Of a stretch of 64,000 nucleotides of DNA, positions 9,112-19,988 are shown in pieces; position 1 is the first letter of the stretch; the number at the start of each line of letters is the position of its first letter. Below the pieces are notes generated by a model. It was not told the origin of the DNA. It saw only the letters and a list, made by a program, of their open reading frames with translations, and searched no databases. The DNA comes from Flavobacterium sp. CBA20B-1 (GTDB lineage: Bacteria > Bacteroidota > Bacteroidia > Flavobacteriales > Flavobacteriaceae), in the NCBI RefSeq assembly GCF_028473145.1, contig NZ_CP092371.1:1-64000 (forward strand), in the 5' to 3' direction. Made by a program: the position numbers and the translations under genes.

Positions 9112-12100
9112 TTATAATCTACCTCCCACTCCCTTAAACTTATCAATAAAGGCACTTATTTTTTGAAAAACAGTTTGCTTTTTCGTAAGATATTGAGGAT
9201 TTAAAGGACTCATTTTTGGTAAAATGGCATTTAATTCTGTACCGTTAGAACTTGCGTATTCTCGTTTTAAAGAAGATTCGATGTAGCGTTTTGTCGCTTC
9301 TTCGTTTAAGTTTTCCTCTACGATTAATTCAGTAGCTTCTTCTTTTTGTTTGACTTGTGCATATTTAAAGAACGAATCAATAACCGTTGCTTTATCAGGA
9401 ATGGTATCTAAATCTGTATCGTTGATGAAATCGACTACTAAAGATTCTTTTCCTCTATTCCCAATACTTGCACGAATTACTCGACTTATTTCTTCAACTA
9501 ATTCGGCTTTGTTTTTTGTTTTTTTGTTATGCTCGAAGATTAATTCTAAGATATAATCCAAATTAATTTCCTGAGATTTTAATAAATCAATTTCAAAAAC
9601 CACATCATCCCAATCGATTCCACCATCTTCTGGTTGTTTACCTTCTTTCTCCTTTCTTAACCAATCACGAATATCATTATACGTCGAACGATAGTCTTGT
9701 TCTACACGTTGTGGTAACAACTGAATCTTTTGCATCACAGCTAAATCATCGTCCGAAACATGGTACATTTCTTTGAATTCTTCTACAGCAGTCGCATCGC
9801 TTTGGTCAATGCTTTGTAAGGCTTTTAGACTTGTGAATTCATCGTAGTTTTGTAAGATATTTTCAACGCGTAAGTATTCTCCGAATAATTTTGTAAACTC
9901 CTTTTTATCCTTCTCCTTTTCAATTGTATCTGGATTTGGGAATTTTGTATTTAATTCGTTAACTACTTCAATAAATCCTCTACGTGTATCACCTGTTAAA
10001 GCGTCGGTAAAACCTTCTAAATATTCTTTGTAGCTTTTCTCTAAAACAACATTTTTCGTGTTTTTATTTCCAAATAATGTGATGGCATCAATCGTTGCTT
10101 GTTCCAAATCGCGGAACGTAACAATATTTCCAAAAGATTTCGTTGCATCTAAGATACGATTGGTACGAGAAAATGCTTGAATTAAACCATGGTAACGTAA
10201 GTTTTTATCAACGAATAACGTATTTAATTTTGGTGCGTCAAATCCAGTTAAAAACATACCGACAACAATTAATAAGTCGATTTCTTTGTTTTTTACTCGT
10301 TCTGATAGATCACGGTAATAATTCTGGAATTCATCGCTATCCACACCATAACTTGTCTTGAACATTTTATTGTAATCGTTGATGGCTTTCGTTAAGAATT
10401 CTTTTGCTGTACTGTTTAATGCAGAAGGCTCGAATGATTCGTCTATGATTTCTCCAATCGCAGATTGTTCTTCGTTTGCTGCAAAAGAAAAGATCGTCGC
10501 AATCTTCAACGGTTTTTCACTGTCTATTTGCTGACGGTTTAATTCTTCGTAATATAATTTAGCCGCTTCTACGCTACTCACAGCAAACATCGCATTGAAA
10601 CCGTTATTTCCACCTTTTGTACGGTGTGTTTTAATGCGGTAATTCTGTAAGATGTATTTTGAAATTTCGCTGATACGCGCAGGATGTAAGAATGCTTTTT
10701 TTGCATCTTCTCCACTTAATTTCTTTTCATCAACTTCCGTTTCAACGCCTTTGAATTGAGGTTTTACATTATGATAATCCACCTTGAATTTTAAAACCTT
10801 TTCATCTCTGATGGCATCTGTAATGACATACGCGTGTAATTCTGAACCAAAAACACTTGCTGTGGTTTCTGCACCTAAGGCATTTTCAGGGAAAATTGGT
10901 GTTCCTGTAAATCCGAATTGGTAATATTTTTTGAATTTCTTTTTTAGGTTTTTTTGCGCTTCACCAAATTGTGAACGGTGAGCTTCATCAAATATGAAAA
11001 CAACTTGTTTATTGTAAATATCCAACTCTTGATCCCCCTTCATTAAGTTGTTTAACTTCTGAATGGTTGTGACAATAATTTTGTTGTCGTCTTTTTCGAT
11101 ATTTCGTTTTAAACCTGCTGTACTGTTTGAACCGTTGACACTATCAGGCGAAAATTTTTGGTATTCCTTCATGGTCTGAAAGTCTAAATCCTTACGGTCT
11201 ACCACGAAAAATACTTTATCGATAAAATCTAATTTAGTCGCTAAACGAGCAGCTTTGAAACTGGTTAAGGTTTTCCCTGAACCGGTAGTATGCCAAATGT
11301 ACCCACCACTTTCTAAAGATGACCATTTTTTGGTTTGATAAGCACTTTTAATTTTCCATAAAATACGTTCGGTTGCTGCTATCTGATAAGGTCGCATCAC
11401 CAATAATGTATCTTTGATGTCTAAAACCGTATACGTTAGTAAGACATTTAATAACGTGTTTTTTTGAAAAAAAGTTGCTGTAAAATCCTTTAAATCTTTG
11501 ATTAAGGTATTATCTGCTTTTGCCCAATTCATCGTGAAATCGTAACTGTTTTTGTTACGCGTAACGGTATTGGCAAAATAACGTGTATCTGTTCCATTCG
11601 AAATTACAAACAACTGCAAGTATTTGAATAGCGAATTATCTGAATTAAAGCTCTCTTTGGAATAACGATAGACTTGATTAAACGCTTCGCGAATGGCTAC
11701 GCCACGTTTCTTCAGCTCTACTTGAATCATCGGTAATCCGTTGACCAAAATCGTTACATCGTAACGATTGGCGTGCGAACCTGTTTGTTCGACCTGTGAG
11801 ATAACCTGTACTTTATTACGCGTAATATTATCTTTATCGACTAAATAGATGTTTTGAATGTGTCCATCATCAAATACAAAATCGTAGATGTGGTTATCGT
11901 GAAGTTTACGCGATTTATCGACTAAACTATCACTTGGTTTATCTAAATATTCTACAAGGAAACGCGCCCATTCGTTATCGGTAAATACCATATTATTCAA
12001 TGCTTGTAATTGTGTACGCACATTGACTAACATAGCTTCCGTTGATTTGAGATGAGTCGGATTCTCGTATCCCAGATTAATTAAATCTTGGATGAATTCT

Positions 12101-12213
12101 TTTTCTAAGGCAGCTTCTGATTGATAAGCCACTGGAGCCTCATTTAATTCGTAGAATTTGGTGTATTTGTCCAATACAATGTAATTGTTGGATTCTGCGA
12201 TAGTCTTGTACAT
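9112..12213 (-). CDS. hsdR: Type I restriction enzyme, R subunit (HsdR)
   Basis: Motor and nuclease subunit of a type I restriction-modification system, which translocates DNA and cuts unmodified foreign DNA. The N-terminal nuclease core shows the PD-(D/E)xK pattern, with the acidic residue in RYDVTIL followed by QVELKKRG. The helicase domain has Walker A (TTGSGKT), a DEAH box (FDEAHRSQ), FTGTPIF, and later motifs including [17 protein letters not shown] and QAFSRTNR (motif VI). The C-terminal region likely docks HsdM/HsdS. At 1033 residues it is full length. It is last in the leftward operon, 37 bases after hsdS. Confidence 0.95.
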   Translation of the reverse strand: MYKTIAESNNYIVLDKYTKFYELNEAPVAYQSEAALEKEFIQDLINLGYENPTHLKSTEAMLVNVRTQLQALNNMVFTDNEWARFLVEYLDKPSDSLVDKSRKLHDNHIYDFVFDDGHIQNIYLVDKDNITRNKVQVISQVEQTGSHANRYDVTILVNGLPMIQVELKKRGVAIREAFNQVYRYSKESFNSDNSLFKYLQLFVISNGTDTRYFANTVTRNKNSYDFTMNWAKADNTLIKDLKDFTATFFQKNTLLNVLLTYTVLDIKDTLLVMRPYQIAATERILWKIKSAYQTKKWSSLESGGYIWHTTGSGKTLTSFKAARLATKLDFIDKVFFVVDRKDLDFQTMKEYQKFSPDSVNGSNSTAGLKRNIEKDDNKIIVTTIQKLNNLMKGDQELDIYNKQVVFIFDEAHRSQFGEAQKNLKKKFKKYYQFGFTGTPIFPENALGAETTASVFGSELHAYVITDAIRDEKVLKFKVDYHNVKPQFKGVETEVDEKKLSGEDAKKAFLHPARISEISKYILQNYRIKTHRTKGGNNGFNAMFAVSSVEAAKLYYEELNRQQIDSEKPLKIATIFSFAANEEQSAIGEIIDESFEPSALNSTAKEFLTKAINDYNKMFKTSYGVDSDEFQNYYRDLSERVKNKEIDLLIVVGMFLTGFDAPKLNTLFVDKNLRYHGLIQAFSRTNRILDATKSFGNIVTFRDLEQATIDAITLFGNKNTKNVVLEKSYKEYLEGFTDALTGDTRRGFIEVVNELNTKFPNPDTIEKEKDKKEFTKLFGEYLRVENILQNYDEFTSLKALQSIDQSDATAVEEFKEMYHVSDDDLAVMQKIQLLPQRVEQDYRSTYNDIRDWLRKEKEGKQPEDGGIDWDDVVFEIDLLKSQEINLDYILELIFEHNKKTKNKAELVEEISRVIRASIGNRGKESLVVDFINDTDLDTIPDKATVIDSFFKYAQVKQKEEATELIVEENLNEEATKRYIESSLKREYASSNGTELNAILPKMSPLNPQYLTKKQTVFQKISAFIDKFKGVGGRL

Positions 12214-12250
12214 CTTATGTTATTCTAGTAGCTGTTAATGGATGAATGAT

Positions 12251-13429
12251 TTAGTTTTGAGGAAAGCTTAATAACTTTTCTCGGTAATATTCGTATTGTT
12301 GAGTTCTTAGTTTGATTTCTTTTGAAATCTCTTCTTCAATAGCTGTATGTGTTGCATCGAATTGATCTAAGAGTTTTACAATGCGTTCTTGTTCTTCTAG
12401 TGAGGGAATTGGAAATAAAATTTTCTCAAAACTATCTCTAGATAAACGTGGAACACTAGAACGTCTCACTTTTTTTTGAATTTTATATTTATTATTCAAA
12501 AGAAAATAAAATAGAAATTTATTAATAATGTTTTTCGGTGAGATAAAATAATAAACATCATCTGCTGCCCAAAAATCATTATTACTAAAACCAATTTCAC
12601 CCGCTGAACCTGCGCTAATGATAAATGTTGTATCAGATTTTACATTATATTCATTATAAAATCCTAAAGGTTTCATACTATTTTGAAAAACAGCATATTT
12701 TCCTATATTTAATAATTCACTCTTTATAAGTCTTTTGCCTCTTTTAATGCTAAATATATCTTTAATTTCTTTCCATTCTGCTTCACCCTCCTCAAATCTA
12801 AACAACTGCTCACGAAAGAACTCGAATTGTTTTTTACGGCTTTGGCGTTCGGTTTCTAATTCGGTTGTTAATTGGTTGGTTAAAGAAGTTAAATCATCTA
12901 AAACACGAACAATTTCTTGTTGGATTTCAAGAGATTTTTCTGGATTATCAGGGCAAGGGATTGGGATTTGAAATTTTTTGAAATCCTCTTTTGTAATTGT
13001 CTTTATAATATTACCTCTTGCTCTATCTTTTTCAATATTAAATTTAGCTTCAAGCTGATAAGCAAAATATTTTATATCTATTTCTTTTTTATATTTTTCA
13101 AATATTGCTAACGTTCTGTCTACATACGAATCATATTGTGTTATAGCTACTCGACCTATACTACCTTGTAAAGTAACTATTACTGTATTTTCAGGTACAA
13201 AAATACTTTTTGGTTGAGCTTTTTTAGAAATCCTGTTTTTAGTTTTTTCAACAAGTTTCATATTAAACCCAACATCATTAACCTGAACGAAAGGCATAGA
13301 TTCTTCTCCATCATACCATTCACTATTTCCATATGGTTGAGGAAAAGAGCCTCTTCTAAAGCTAGCAATATCATCCAAAGGCAACCACTCAATATCAACT
13401 CCTTGTAATAACTCGTCTAATTTGCTCAT
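12251..13429 (-). CDS. hsdS: Type I restriction enzyme, specificity subunit (HsdS)
   Basis: DNA-recognition subunit that sets the target sequence. Two target-recognition domains are separated by a helical conserved region at about 165-215 ([16 protein letters not shown]... then [10 protein letters not shown]), which is repeated at the C-terminus ([15 protein letters not shown]... then [11 protein letters not shown]). This duplicated layout is diagnostic. At 392 residues it is near the short end for the family. Its ATG overlaps the end of hsdM by 4 bases, so the two are translationally coupled. The recognition sequence cannot be predicted from here. Confidence 0.93.
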   Translation of the reverse strand: MSKLDELLQGVDIEWLPLDDIASFRRGSFPQPYGNSEWYDGEESMPFVQVNDVGFNMKLVEKTKNRISKKAQPKSIFVPENTVIVTLQGSIGRVAITQYDSYVDRTLAIFEKYKKEIDIKYFAYQLEAKFNIEKDRARGNIIKTITKEDFKKFQIPIPCPDNPEKSLEIQQEIVRVLDDLTSLTNQLTTELETERQSRKKQFEFFREQLFRFEEGEAEWKEIKDIFSIKRGKRLIKSELLNIGKYAVFQNSMKPLGFYNEYNVKSDTTFIISAGSAGEIGFSNNDFWAADDVYYFISPKNIINKFLFYFLLNNKYKIQKKVRRSSVPRLSRDSFEKILFPIPSLEEQERIVKLLDQFDATHTAIEEEISKEIKLRTQQYEYYREKLLSFPQN

Positions 13430-14973
13430 CCTTCGATTTCTTTAATTAGGTTATCAATTGCTGTACGTAAGGTTGTAATGTTGTTTACAGTTTCTGTTAG
13501 CTCGGTATTTAAGACTTTTATGTCTATCACTTCGCGTGTATCTACTGCTTCTATATACGAACTTACCGAAAGGTTGTAGTCGTTTTCTGCGATTTTTGCA
13601 TTATCAACCGTTACAGCAACATGTTCTACATTTTCTTTCGAATCAAATAACTGCATGATCTTCTCGATGTGCACATCTTCTAACATGTTGTTATTGGTTA
13701 CTTTCTTGAAGAAATCTTCCCCTGTTGCATCGATAAATTGTGTGGTATTCTCAGATTTGTGCTTTGACAACACTAAGATGTTTACCCCAATCGAAGTCCC
13801 AAAGAATAAATTTGCAGGTATGCTAATCACTGTTTCTACAAAGTTGTTATCTACCAAGTATTTTCTGATTTTTTGTTCTGCTCCACCACGGTAGAAAATA
13901 CCAGGGAAACATACAATAGCTGCACGTCCTTTGCTTGATAAATAATTAAGGGCATGTAAGACAAAGGCAAAATCTGCTTTTGATTTTGGTGCTAATACCC
14001 CAGCAGGTGCAAAACGATCGTCGTTTATTAACGTTGGATCGTCCGAACCAACCCAATTTACCGAATAAGGTGGATTAGATACAATGGCATCGAATGGTTT
14101 ATCGTCAATAAAATGAGGATCGGTTAATGTATCTCCTAATTGGATGTTGAATTTATCGTAATTGACATTGTGCAAAAACATATTCATACGCGCTAAGTTG
14201 TATGTCGTATGATTGATTTCTTGCCCAAAGAATCCATCCTCAATAATATGGTTATCAAAGTGTTTTTTAGCTTGTAATAACAAAGAACCCGAACCAGCGG
14301 CAGGATCGTAGATTTTGTTCACCGTAGTTTGTTTGTGCATCGCTAATTGCGCAATCAATTTCGATACATTTTGAGGTGTAAAGAATTCACCACCCGATTT
14401 CCCTGCATTTGCTGCATAGTTAGAAATTAAAAATTCGTACGCATCCCCAAATAAGTCGATTTGACTATCCTCGAAACTACCAAAGTTTAGTTCAGCAACT
14501 CCTTTTAAGATTGCCGCTAAACGTTTGTTTTTATCTTCTACGGTATTTCCTAAACGTGTACTTGTTGTATCAAAATCTGCGAATAATCCTTTGATATCTT
14601 GTTCAGACTCGTATCCATTCGCTGAGTTTTCAATATCTGTGAATATCGCTTTTAGGTCTGTATTTAAATTTGAATTTTTGTGTGCTTTATCGACTACATT
14701 ACAAAACAATTGACTTGGATAAATGAAATATCCTTTTGTTCTAATAGCATCGTCTTTGATTTCTGGTGTGATGATGTCGTCTGTTAATTTTGCATAGTTT
14801 ACACTTTCGTCACCGCCTTCTATATAATTCGTGAAATTCTCACTTATGAAACGATAGAATAAAGTTCCTAACACAAAGTGTTTGAAATCCCATCCGTCTA
14901 CTGAGCCACGTACTTCGTTGGCGATTTTCCAGATTTTAGCTTGTAATTCTGCTCTTTGGGCTGTATTTGTCAT
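13426..14973 (-). CDS. hsdM: Type I restriction enzyme, methyltransferase subunit (HsdM)
   Basis: N6-adenine methyltransferase subunit that protects host DNA. The protein has an N-terminal helical HsdM domain, the SAM-binding motif [12 protein letters not shown] at about 222-233, and the catalytic motif NPPY at 300-303. Between them is the Bacteroidota-typical stretch [19 protein letters not shown]. At 515 residues it is full length. It is preceded by a 227-residue helical protein gene with only 6 bases between them and followed by hsdS with a 4-base overlap, giving the operon HEPN-like, hsdM, hsdS, hsdR. Confidence 0.95.
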   Translation of the reverse strand: MTNTAQRAELQAKIWKIANEVRGSVDGWDFKHFVLGTLFYRFISENFTNYIEGGDESVNYAKLTDDIITPEIKDDAIRTKGYFIYPSQLFCNVVDKAHKNSNLNTDLKAIFTDIENSANGYESEQDIKGLFADFDTTSTRLGNTVEDKNKRLAAILKGVAELNFGSFEDSQIDLFGDAYEFLISNYAANAGKSGGEFFTPQNVSKLIAQLAMHKQTTVNKIYDPAAGSGSLLLQAKKHFDNHIIEDGFFGQEINHTTYNLARMNMFLHNVNYDKFNIQLGDTLTDPHFIDDKPFDAIVSNPPYSVNWVGSDDPTLINDDRFAPAGVLAPKSKADFAFVLHALNYLSSKGRAAIVCFPGIFYRGGAEQKIRKYLVDNNFVETVISIPANLFFGTSIGVNILVLSKHKSENTTQFIDATGEDFFKKVTNNNMLEDVHIEKIMQLFDSKENVEHVAVTVDNAKIAENDYNLSVSSYIEAVDTREVIDIKVLNTELTETVNNITTLRTAIDNLIKEIEG

Positions 14974-14979
14974 GTGTTT

Positions 14980-15663
14980 TTACGTGTTTTTGGTAAGTAT
15001 ATCAATTGTTTTAACATTATGACTATTAAGTAATTCTTTTGTAAAACCAAACATTTGTTTTATAATTTCTAAAAAGTCAATAGTTACATTAAGGACCTCT
15101 TCTGTATCTAATTCTAGAAGCATATCATAAACTTTTATTGTTTCTTTATCATAATGAACGGATAAACATCTATAATTTTTTGATTTTAATTTAATAAAGT
15201 CTTTTTCAGAAAAAGCATTTAACTGTTCTGTTATAAGTGAATACTTTTTTTCATAATCTGGAAAATTGTTTTTTATTAAGCTACCTATATCTTTAATCCA
15301 AAGTGAATTGTTGCGATTAGTAACAACTAGTTCACCTTTTATATTTTGAGTAATAAATCCATATATAAGTTTAAATCCTTCATTAACATTAACAATCATT
15401 TGTCTTGCTAGATATAGTGTTTCATATTTTAAACCTGCCTTTAAATGCATCAAAATTACACTACAAAGATCCGCAGTTAAAATACCAATCAGTAATCGAT
15501 AGCTTGCTAAATCTTTAAGATTCTCATCTATATTATCAATTTTATCTTTTATTTCTATTAACTTTAATATTTCATTCAAATCCTTCATTTCAGTAGTAAC
15601 TTCTGATAATGTTTTTTCAACAATTTCTTTTAATTTTTTTTCAGTTTCTTTTGATATTTCCAT
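14980..15663 (-). CDS. Helical HEPN-like protein at head of the hsd operon
   Basis: Function is not established. The 227-residue protein looks all-helical and has no signal peptide. An N-terminal coiled-coil region (about 1-50) precedes a helical domain, and near residue 165 lies YRCLSVHYDK, which fits the Rx4-6H motif (R, four residues, H, then Y) of HEPN ribonucleases and their inactive relatives. The usual polar residue after Arg is Cys here, so activity is uncertain. It is the first gene of the restriction operon and ends 6 bases before hsdM, suggesting shared regulation. A HEPN RNase backing up restriction is inference. Confidence 0.6.
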   Translation of the reverse strand: MEISKETEKKLKEIVEKTLSEVTTEMKDLNEILKLIEIKDKIDNIDENLKDLASYRLLIGILTADLCSVILMHLKAGLKYETLYLARQMIVNVNEGFKLIYGFITQNIKGELVVTNRNNSLWIKDIGSLIKNNFPDYEKKYSLITEQLNAFSEKDFIKLKSKNYRCLSVHYDKETIKVYDMLLELDTEEVLNVTIDFLEIIKQMFGFTKELLNSHNVKTIDILTKNT

Positions 15664-15904
15664 TTTACCTTATGTTTCTAAATATTATATTGATATTAAA
15701 AATAAAACATTAGAGCGTCATTAATTGTCTTTTAAATTTGAATTTCTATTTTCAACCCTATAAAACGATAATTTTACTTATTCTTGCTTGGAAACAAACG
15801 ATATAAATGCATTGTCGTTTATTATAGTAAAGATGTCTTGAAAATAAAAAAACTTTGCAAGCAACAAATGAGACAGCGTTTTGATTATATATATATACAT
15901 ATAT

Positions 15905-16471
15905 TTATATACCACTCCTCTCCACTCTATAAAAAGTAGTTTTACTTATTCCAGCTTGTTTACAAGCCTTTTCAATACTTAGTTTTTTATTATCGTAAAG
16001 GTGCTTTGCGTACTGGTATTTTTCTAAAGTTTCTTTAGAAATACCTTTAGGTCTACCTAACGTTTCATTCCGCCTTCTTGCTCCTTCTAAACCGTGTTTG
16101 GTTCGTTCGCTGATTAGGTTACGTTCAAACTCTGCTACAGCACTAAATATCTGAAGCAAAAATTTACCATTAGCTGACTGCGTATCAAATTCGGGTTCTG
16201 TTATAGATTTGAAATGAATCTTCTTTTGATTGAAGGTTTCAATCAAATCCACCATATTTTTAAGCGAGCGAAAAATACGATCATTTTTATATACTAAAAT
16301 AGTATCACCAGGTCGAGCAAACTCTAAAAGTTCTAATAACCCTTTACGATCTTCTTTCACTCCACTAGCAACATCTGAGAATATCTTTTCACATTTGTGT
16401 TGGTTGAGTAAATCTATCTGATTTTGTAAATTTTGATCCTTTGTTGATACCCTCGCATATCCAATTGTCAT
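15905..16471 (-). CDS. Serine recombinase (resolvase/invertase family)
   Basis: Site-specific recombinase likely to resolve plasmid multimers or cointegrates. The N-terminal catalytic domain begins GYARVSTKDQNLQNQ, with the nucleophilic Ser at position 9. DRIFRSLKNMVDLI and FSAVAEFERNLISERT are typical arginine-rich resolvase segments. The C-terminal helix-turn-helix (about 145-185, KACKQAGISKTTFYRV) binds the crossover site. The 188-residue length fits the small Tn3-resolvase/Pin class. Three 13-bp direct repeats lie immediately upstream of the start and may be its binding site. No transposase partner is present nearby, so a role in plasmid maintenance is more likely than transposition. Confidence 0.92.
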   Translation of the reverse strand: MTIGYARVSTKDQNLQNQIDLLNQHKCEKIFSDVASGVKEDRKGLLELLEFARPGDTILVYKNDRIFRSLKNMVDLIETFNQKKIHFKSITEPEFDTQSANGKFLLQIFSAVAEFERNLISERTKHGLEGARRRNETLGRPKGISKETLEKYQYAKHLYDNKKLSIEKACKQAGISKTTFYRVERSGI

Positions 16472-16478
16472 AAAATAG

Positions 16479-16518
16479 TACTATAAAACGTTACTATACG
16501 AAACTACTAAAAATAACG
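16479..16518. repeat. Three 13-bp spaced repeats upstream of resolvase
   Basis: TACTATAAAACG (16479), TACTATACGAAAC (16492) and TACTAAAAATAAC (16505) begin exactly 13 bases apart. They lie within 50 bases of the resolvase start and may be a res subsite or an autoregulatory operator. Confidence 0.5.
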
Positions 16519-16539
16519 ATAAATAACACTAATGAAAAT

Positions 16540-16566
16540 AAAAAAAGAACTACTAAAAAGTAGTTC
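16540..16566 (-). terminator. Terminator of the PIN toxin operon
   Basis: GAACTAC (16547-16553) pairs with GTAGTTC (16560-16566). Read leftward, the stem is followed by a run of Ts (the A-run at 16540-16546), so it ends transcription of the PIN gene about 30 bases after its stop. Confidence 0.75.
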
Positions 16567-16596
16567 CATAAAACGGTCGATTTTTGGTATCATTAA

Positions 16597-17160
16597 TTAC
16601 AATAAAGCATGTAAATAATCTGCTGTTTGATTTAATCCATTTTTTCTAAAACTTTCTAATACTTGAAATTCATCCATTGCCGGGTTTTTGCGATTTAATA
16701 CCAAATCTTTAAAAGCTTGAAGGGCTATTTTTGGATTTAAATCAATGATATCCGTAAGAAAATCATCCGCACAAACTGCCTTCAATCCAAAAGAGTCTAA
16801 ATAATCATCTGGAAAATCTTTCAAGTTATTAGTTACAATAATATTGGCATTGACTTTAATAGCAGCTGCTAATACATGTCTATCATCTTTATCAGGTAAA
16901 CTTAAAGTATCAATTAAACCTTCATAATTTAATACTAAAGCATCGGGAAATGCCAAATTTGCTATGTTTATCCGCTTCTCTGCTTGTGAAGATTCTACTC
17001 CCTTTCGAATCATTACAGATTTCCATTCATCAAAAATGATTTTACTCCATTTTGGGGTATATAAATCATAATGAGCAAACCAAAATAATAAATCTCTAAT
17101 CACGATAGGAAATATTACATTGGTATCAAGAACTGCTTTGTATCGAACACTATGAATCAT
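16597..17160 (-). CDS. PIN-domain toxin (VapC-like ribonuclease)
   Basis: Predicted toxin RNase of a type II toxin-antitoxin pair that helps keep the plasmid in the population. The PIN fold is recognised from the N-terminal VLDTNVIFP (first acidic residue), later acidic DEWKS, the DKDDRHVLAAAI block and IVTNNLKDFP. At 187 residues it is longer than classical VapC (about 130) and matches the larger PIN proteins that pair with helix-turn-helix antitoxins. It overlaps the antitoxin gene by 11 bases, so translation is coupled. RNA target unknown. Confidence 0.82.
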   Translation of the reverse strand: MIHSVRYKAVLDTNVIFPIVIRDLLFWFAHYDLYTPKWSKIIFDEWKSVMIRKGVESSQAEKRINIANLAFPDALVLNYEGLIDTLSLPDKDDRHVLAAAIKVNANIIVTNNLKDFPDDYLDSFGLKAVCADDFLTDIIDLNPKIALQAFKDLVLNRKNPAMDEFQVLESFRKNGLNQTADYLHALL

Positions 17161-17605
17161 ATAAACCTATTTCATCATCAAAGTTCATAATATCAATGAT
17201 ATGCTTTTTCTGTTTTTGCTTCATTTCGTTTTTATATTTGATTACATCTTCAAATAAAATACGACGATGTCTTCCAACCATTGTAAAATCAATTTCGCCT
17301 TGTTCTAAAAGTTTAACTAAATGAGGCCTTGAACAACCCAATATTTCAGCTGCTTTTTGAGTAGTGACTTCCGTTGCAATAGGTACAATAGAAATTGGAT
17401 TTCCTTCACTCATTGACTTTAAAATTTCACTTAAAAGTTTTAAAGCTTTAAAAGGTATTTTAATTCTGTCGTTTGTTTCTTCGATTTCTATTTCAGTATC
17501 ATCTTTCTTCAATTGTGATAAAATTGAAGAAAGTGCTGAATAAGATTCAATAGCCACTCGTTGTTCTTTCTTAGTGGGTCTTTTTATATAATCTAATGCT
17601 TCCAT
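17150..17605 (-). CDS. HTH (excisionase-type) antitoxin
   Basis: Predicted DNA-binding antitoxin for the downstream PIN toxin. The C-terminal half contains an excisionase/MerR-like helix-turn-helix, TTQKAAEILGCSRPHLVKLL followed by the wing segment VGRHRRILFEDVI. The N-terminal half is helical, and the acidic C-terminal tail (FDDEIGLYDS) may contact the toxin. The 151-residue product overlaps the toxin by 11 bases. A canonical promoter with short repeats lies directly upstream, which suggests autoregulation. Confidence 0.8.
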   Translation of the reverse strand: MEALDYIKRPTKKEQRVAIESYSALSSILSQLKKDDTEIEIEETNDRIKIPFKALKLLSEILKSMSEGNPISIVPIATEVTTQKAAEILGCSRPHLVKLLEQGEIDFTMVGRHRRILFEDVIKYKNEMKQKQKKHIIDIMNFDDEIGLYDS

Positions 17606-17622
17606 AGTTAAATTGTTTTACA

Positions 17623-17671
17623 CAAAATTAAACGAAATAAACGAAACAAACAAAATAAACGAAATAAATAA
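17623..17671 (-). promoter_or_regulatory. Promoter and repeat operator of the toxin-antitoxin operon
   Basis: Read leftward, TTTTG (plus 17651-17655), 20 nt and TAATTTTG (plus 17623-17630) form a textbook Bacteroidota promoter about 18 bases from the antitoxin start. The same stretch holds repeated AAATAAACG-like units (17626-17671), likely antitoxin binding sites. Confidence 0.7.
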
Positions 17672-17719
17672 TTTTATACTTCGCCTAATAAAATTAAAAA
17701 ACTTGCAGAATTAGCCTTA

Positions 17720-18175
17720 TCAATTAAAATTCCGGGAATAGTCTAATATCAAATTAGTAAGATTTTCTTTTATAAAAAAGTACGAGTCCTCTTCTAAAAA
17801 TCCTAATGGGGCATAATCAATATAACGTTGACGATAATTGTTATACATTTCAAAACTATGTAAAAAGTTTAACTCTGTTTTGCGATCATTTAAATAAGAA
17901 TTTAAATCAAAATAACTGTCCCGAGTTGGGGAATATGAAAAAGCTAATAATTTGCCAATACCTTCAACAAACCAATTTAATAAGTCATTAATTATAAATT
18001 GTTCGGGGATTTCAAAAGTATATCCATCCGTATCATAAAAAAGATAAAAATCTGTTTGAAAACGATTATTAAAATCTTCTAAATTTTTTGCTACAATCTC
18101 AATGTTAGATATATGCTCAGGTTCTAATGAATTTCCTAAATCTAACGATAAACAAACGACGTTTCTTGGCATCAT
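17720..18175 (-). CDS. Hypothetical protein
   Basis: Unrecognised 151-residue soluble protein, acidic and rich in aromatic residues (Phe, Tyr), without signal peptide or membrane helix. It starts MMPRNVVCLSLDLGNSLEPE and contains a FYLFYDTDGYTFEIPE segment. It is divergent from umuC, with 45 bases between the two starts, so the two may share a regulatory region. Nothing in the sequence assigns a function; an immunity-type or regulatory protein is conceivable, but that is only a guess. Confidence 0.6.
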   Translation of the reverse strand: MMPRNVVCLSLDLGNSLEPEHISNIEIVAKNLEDFNNRFQTDFYLFYDTDGYTFEIPEQFIINDLLNWFVEGIGKLLAFSYSPTRDSYFDLNSYLNDRKTELNFLHSFEMYNNYRQRYIDYAPLGFLEEDSYFFIKENLTNLILDYSRNFN

Positions 18176-18186
18176 AATAATTTAAC

Positions 18187-18216
18187 TTTAGCACATTTAC
18201 TAATTTAATAATTTTG
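18187..18216 (+). promoter_or_regulatory. Promoter of umuC-umuD
   Basis: TTTA (18187-18190), 18 nt and TAATTTTG (18209-18216) approximate the Bacteroidota consensus. The -7 element ends only 4 bases before the umuC ATG at 18221, so the transcript may be leaderless. Confidence 0.5.
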
Positions 18217-18220
18217 CAGG

Positions 18221-19474
18221 ATGTATGCTTTAGTAGATTGTAATAATTTTTACGCAAGCTGTGAAAGGGTGTTTAATCCTCAATTACGGCATAAGCCAAT
18301 TGTTGTGTTAAGCAACAATGATGGCTGTGTTGTTGCACGTTCTAATGAAGCCAAAGCATTAGGTATTCCAATGGGAGCACCCGCTTTTGAATACAAAAAG
18401 TTATTTCAAGATAATAATGTAAATGTATTTTCATCAAACTACGCTCTGTATGGCGATATGAGTAACCGTGTAACTCGAATCCTTAGAAAATATACACCTG
18501 ATTTAGAAGTTTATTCGATAGATGAAAGCTTTTTACAATTCAAGGGATTTGAAAATTATGATTTAGTATCGTATGCAAAAGAGATACGGAAAGAAGTGCT
18601 TAAAAACACTTTAATTCCAACGTGTATTGGAATTGCCCCCACAAAAGCATTAACTAAAGTAGCCAATAAAATAGCTAAAAAATATCCGCAATTAGAAGGT
18701 GTTTATGCTATAGATTCCGAAGAAAAACGAATAAAAGCTTTGCGTTGGTTAGCTATTGAAGATGTATGGGGTATTGGTAGACAATTTGCTAAAAAATTAA
18801 AGGCAAAAGGAGTAAATAAAGCATTAGATTTTACAAATCTTCCTGATGAATATGTCCGAAAGGAATTTACTGTAGTTGGTTTACGACTAAAAAAGGAATT
18901 AGAAGGCATATCTGCTATGGAACTTGAAGATGTAAAAACAAAAAAGAATATTGCTACGACAAGATCTTTTGATAAAACCTATGAAGATAAAGCCTATTTA
19001 CAAGAGCGCATTGCTACTTTTGCTGCAACTTGTGCAGAAAAATTACGAAACCAGCACAGCAATTGTCAAATTGTAACTGTTTTTATTTTTACGAATCGAT
19101 TTCAAGAAAATAAGCCACAGTATTATCAATCGATCAATGTAACCATCCCCTTCCCTACTAATTCATCTATTGAGATTATTAAATATGCAAAAATTGGATT
19201 AGATGCTATTTATAAAGAAGGTTATGCTTATAAAAAAGCAGGAGTTATAGTTAGTGGAATAACTCCGGAAAGTGAAAAACAATTCAATTTATTTGAAGAC
19301 GAGCACCCCAAACATCGAAAATTGATGAATGTTATGGATCAAATTAATTTTAAATATGGAGTTAAAAAATTAAAAATTGGTTCTCAAGCATTAGATAAAA
19401 CATGGAAAATGCGTCAAGATTTATTAAGTCCTAACTATACAACGAAGTGGAATGATATACTTACAATACAATGA
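18221..19474 (+). CDS. umuC: Y-family DNA polymerase, UmuC subunit of Pol V
   Basis: Error-prone polymerase for lesion bypass. The start [18 protein letters not shown] carries the first catalytic Asp and the steric-gate region, and [11 protein letters not shown] holds the conserved SIDE catalytic pair. [20 protein letters not shown] and the following helix-hairpin-helix ([17 protein letters not shown]) are typical. The C-terminus has the UmuC-specific tail ([14 protein letters not shown]). Length of 417 residues is normal. It overlaps umuD by 4 bases. Plasmid-borne Pol V genes are common on conjugative elements and could act during establishment as single-stranded DNA. Confidence 0.95.
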   Translation: MYALVDCNNFYASCERVFNPQLRHKPIVVLSNNDGCVVARSNEAKALGIPMGAPAFEYKKLFQDNNVNVFSSNYALYGDMSNRVTRILRKYTPDLEVYSIDESFLQFKGFENYDLVSYAKEIRKEVLKNTLIPTCIGIAPTKALTKVANKIAKKYPQLEGVYAIDSEEKRIKALRWLAIEDVWGIGRQFAKKLKAKGVNKALDFTNLPDEYVRKEFTVVGLRLKKELEGISAMELEDVKTKKNIATTRSFDKTYEDKAYLQERIATFAATCAEKLRNQHSNCQIVTVFIFTNRFQENKPQYYQSINVTIPFPTNSSIEIIKYAKIGLDAIYKEGYAYKKAGVIVSGITPESEKQFNLFEDEHPKHRKLMNVMDQINFKYGVKKLKIGSQALDKTWKMRQDLLSPNYTTKWNDILTIQ

Positions 19475-19938
19475 TTACATTTAAAAAAGCACCCTATTTT
19501 GGAACTGAATTAGAAAATCTAACCATCCATGCAGAAGGAGAAAAAAAATATGTCCAAGTATATGGAGGAGTTCGTGCAGGTTTTCCTTCTCCAGCAGAAG
19601 ATTTTTTAAGTGATCGTATCAGTTTAGACGAACGATATCTGTCTAAAGTAGAAAGTACATTTGTAAATCGTGTGAAAGGATTATCTATGTATCCCGAATA
19701 TTTAGAAAACGATATTATCATCATACGTTCCGACTATTATCCTATAGATGGTGATGATATTGTAGTTTCTATTAATAGCTCCGAATATACATTAAAACGA
19801 TACGATAAACCAAATAATCGCATAGTGGCTTTGAATAGTGATTACGCAAAAAGCGTAAAAATTGATGAAGATGATGAAGTAATAATATTAGGTGTGGTAG
19901 ATGCTTTGATCAGAGATAAAAAGAAAAGAAATATATAA
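19471..19938 (+). CDS. umuD: UmuD-like S24 autoprotease
   Basis: LexA/UmuD-family protein that self-cleaves on RecA filaments to activate the polymerase. The cleavage site is A36-G37 ([12 protein letters not shown]), and the catalytic dyad is S72 (KGLSMYP) and K109 (YTLKRYD). Spacing between Ser and Lys (37) and between cleavage site and Ser matches E. coli UmuD. At 155 residues it has about 12 extra N-terminal residues. It follows umuC with a 4-base overlap, the reverse of the enterobacterial umuD-umuC order. Confidence 0.92.
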   Translation: MITFKKAPYFGTELENLTIHAEGEKKYVQVYGGVRAGFPSPAEDFLSDRISLDERYLSKVESTFVNRVKGLSMYPEYLENDIIIIRSDYYPIDGDDIVVSINSSEYTLKRYDKPNNRIVALNSDYAKSVKIDEDDEVIILGVVDALIRDKKKRNI

Positions 19939-19988
19939 ATATATTTCTATGTATATATTTATATATATCGTGTTATAATAAAAAAATA

